Source: Bifidobacterium breve (GTDB lineage Bacteria > Actinomycetota > Acidimicrobiia > IMCC26256 > PALSA-555). Taken from it: a stretch of 7,256 bases of DNA. The stretch covers positions 1 to 7,256 of the forward strand of contig CAMDCC010000153.1 of NCBI GenBank assembly GCA_945889545.1, given 5' to 3'. The stretch's first letter is position 1. Each line of letters starts with the position of its first letter. Below the pieces are notes generated by a model. The model searched no databases. It was not told where the DNA came from and saw only the letters and a program-made list of their open reading frames with translations. A program made the position numbers and the translations under genes. Shown here piece after piece: positions 6,569 through 7,256 of the stretch.

Positions 6569-6781
6569 CTAGGCCTTCTTCGTGGCCTTCTCGGCGCGGC
6601 GCTGGAAGCGCTCGACGCGTCCACCCGTGTCTACGAGCTTCTGCTTGCCGGTATAGAAGGGGTGGCACTCGGAGCACAGCTCCGCGCGCAGCGTTGGCAC
6701 GGTGGAGCGAGTGGTGAACTCGTTGCCGCACGAGCAGTGCACGACGCACGTCACGTAGTCAGGATGGACATCAGTCTTCAT
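6569..6781 (-). CDS. rpmE: 50S ribosomal protein L31, zinc-binding form
   Basis: From the ATG at 6781 the product is 70 residues, the usual length for bL31. It begins MKTDVHPDYV like other L31 proteins. Zinc ligands are present: C16 and C18 in HCSCGN, and C36 and C39 in LCSECHPFYTGKQK, so this is the C+ (zinc-dependent) type. L31 bridges the large and small ribosomal subunits. A GTG at 6793 would add MSAT, but it sits 4 nt from a strong hairpin and has no binding site. The ATG has an AAGTGAG, a weak Shine-Dalgarno-like stretch, 7 nt upstream. That stretch overlaps the stop of the short upstream ORF, which may couple their translation. Confidence 0.96.
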   Translation of the reverse strand: MKTDVHPDYVTCVVHCSCGNEFTTRSTVPTLRAELCSECHPFYTGKQKLVDTGGRVERFQRRAEKATKKA

Positions 6782-6789
6782 GGTCGCGC

Positions 6790-6849
6790 TCACTTGGCGC
6801 CGGGATACCCGGCGGCACCCTTCGGGACGTTCGGCTGCTCTGTCTTCAT
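6790..6849 (-). CDS. Possible leaderless 19-residue upstream ORF of rpmE
   Basis: ATG at 6849 to TGA at 6790 encodes MKTEQPNVPKGAAGYPGAK. A TAGAAT hexamer ends 7 nt before the ATG, so transcription would begin at or next to the start codon, the arrangement of leaderless genes that are common in actinobacteria. Its stop overlaps the alternative rpmE GTG as GTGA and lies 8 nt before the rpmE ATG. A strong hairpin covers its last third. I do not recognise the peptide; it could be a regulatory uORF, a real small protein, or chance. Confidence 0.4.
   Translation of the reverse strand: MKTEQPNVPKGAAGYPGAK
6798..6814 (-). promoter_or_regulatory. Strong hairpin in the rpmE leader
   Basis: On the coding strand CGCCGGG-TAT-CCCGGCG forms a perfect seven-pair GC stem with a three-base loop; beyond one mismatch two further pairs can form. 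It ends 16 nt before the rpmE ATG. No T-run follows, so it is not an intrinsic terminator. A stem-loop this close to the start may control L31 translation; autogenous control of rpmE through its leader is known in E. coli, but whether it applies here is inference. Confidence 0.5.
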
Positions 6850-6856
6850 GAAGTCG

Positions 6857-6862
6857 ATTCTA
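6857..6862 (-). promoter_or_regulatory. -10-like promoter element upstream of rpmE
   Basis: TAGAAT on the minus strand matches the -10 consensus TATAAT at five of six positions and fits the actinobacterial TANNNT pattern. No good -35 hexamer is seen 16-18 bp upstream. It lies between rho and rpmE, so rpmE could be transcribed separately from rho. Confidence 0.5.
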
Positions 6863-6885
6863 TCGGCGCGATGCGCGTGTTCCTA

Positions 6886-6934
6886 CAGCGGCGATTCGGC
6901 AGCGGCGATTCGGCAGCGGCGATTCGGCAGCGGC
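6886..6934. repeat. 14-bp direct tandem repeat, 3.5 copies
   Basis: The plus-strand unit CAGCGGCGATTCGG occurs three times perfectly and head to tail (6886-6899, 6900-6913, 6914-6927), followed by a seven-base partial copy (6928-6934). It begins 3 bp after the rho stop codon and is entirely non-coding; the unit length is not a multiple of three. There are no spacers, so it is not a CRISPR array. Confidence 0.95.
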
Positions 6935-6937
6935 CGA

Positions 6938-7256
6938 TCAGGTGCCGAGGCTCGGGGCCTTTGCCACCTCAGCGAGGAACTCGGCGTTGCTCTTGGTCGT
7001 CCGGAGCTTCTCGAGCAGGAGGTCGAGCCCACGGCCAGAGCCGCCCGACTCGTTGTCGAGGGCATTCAGCACCCTTCGCAGCTTCCAGATCTGGTTGAGC
7101 TCGTCCCGCTCGAACAGGAGCTCCTCGTGCCGGGTGCTCGACGCTTCCACGTCGATCGCCGGGTAGATCCGGCGCTCGGCGAGGCGGCGGTCGAGGCGCA
7201 GCTCCATGTTACCGGTGCCCTTGAACTCCTCGAAGATCACCTCGTCCATGCGGCTG
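6938..7256 (-). CDS. rho: Transcription termination factor Rho, C-terminal fragment
   Basis: The last 105 residues of Rho are present and the gene continues past the right edge. The fragment opens with SRMDEVIFEEFKGTGNMEL, nearly the same as the R-loop region of E. coli Rho (SSKMDEVIYEEFKGTGNMEL), which contacts RNA in the central channel of the hexamer. RRLAERRIYPAIDVEASSTRHEELL and a helical tail ending in LRTTKSNAEFLAEVAKAPSLGT follow, matching the end of the family. Rho is an ATP-dependent RNA helicase that ends transcription. The stop is TGA at 6940-6938, and a 14-bp tandem repeat lies directly behind it. rho next to rpmE is a common order in actinobacteria. Confidence 0.96.
   Translation of the reverse strand, partial: SRMDEVIFEEFKGTGNMELRLDRRLAERRIYPAIDVEASSTRHEELLFERDELNQIWKLRRVLNALDNESGGSGRGLDLLLEKLRTTKSNAEFLAEVAKAPSLGT

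Noticed and set aside
5619..6749. A 376-residue version of the DUF1385 protein
   Set aside because: The extra N-terminal residues would read rpmE in another frame; the GTG at 6563 with AGAAGG upstream fits the family start.
6779..6849. Similarity of the short ORF start (MKTE) to the rpmE start (MKTD) as a duplication
   Set aside because: Only about ten bases match and the rest of the short ORF shows no likeness to L31, so chance is enough to explain it.
6886..6934. Tandem repeat as a CRISPR array or intrinsic rho terminator
   Set aside because: The units abut with no spacers, are only 14 bp long, and no stem followed by a T-run is present.

Overview
The window is a high-GC stretch with every convincing gene on the minus strand, so genes read from the right edge to the left. 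The order is rho (3' end) - rpmE - DUF1385 membrane protein - small membrane protein - DUF222/HNH endonuclease - DUF1800 - DUF1501 - prfA - prmC (first 17 codons). A rho-rpmE-prfA-prmC neighbourhood, GTG starts, a DUF222-HNH (13E12-type) protein and a DUF1800/DUF1501 pair point to an actinobacterium. The DUF1385 gene behind rpmE makes an Acidimicrobiia-like lineage my best guess. That lineage call is inference, because there is no rRNA or other phylogenetic marker that I could compare.

Right part (about 5284-7256): housekeeping and membrane genes. The Rho C-terminus is followed by three perfect copies of a 14-bp tandem repeat. Next come a TAGAAT -10-like element, a 19-codon ORF that would be leaderless, and a strong hairpin just before rpmE (zinc-type L31). 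The DUF1385 gene starts 5 nt after the rpmE stop. A small one-helix membrane protein of unknown function follows.

Middle (about 3868-5283): a 234-bp intergenic region, lower in GC at its rpmE-side end, leads into an intact DUF222-HNH gene. This region holds a near-perfect actinobacterial LexA/SOS box (TCGAAC-N4-GTTCGc on the coding strand), a TTGACT -35-like hexamer, and a leader with two consecutive stem-loops. I consider this SOS-box/HNH unit the most interesting part of the window.

Left part (1-3830): a DUF1800-DUF1501 pair overlapping by ATGA, the second protein carrying a twin-arginine signal. They are followed by prfA (release factor 1) and prmC, which overlap by GTGA. PrmC methylates the GGQ glutamine of the RF1 encoded just before it. 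From the HNH gene to prmC the gaps are short or negative and I see no intrinsic terminator, so SOS-induced transcription could run into the release-factor genes. That is a testable inference, not something the sequence proves.
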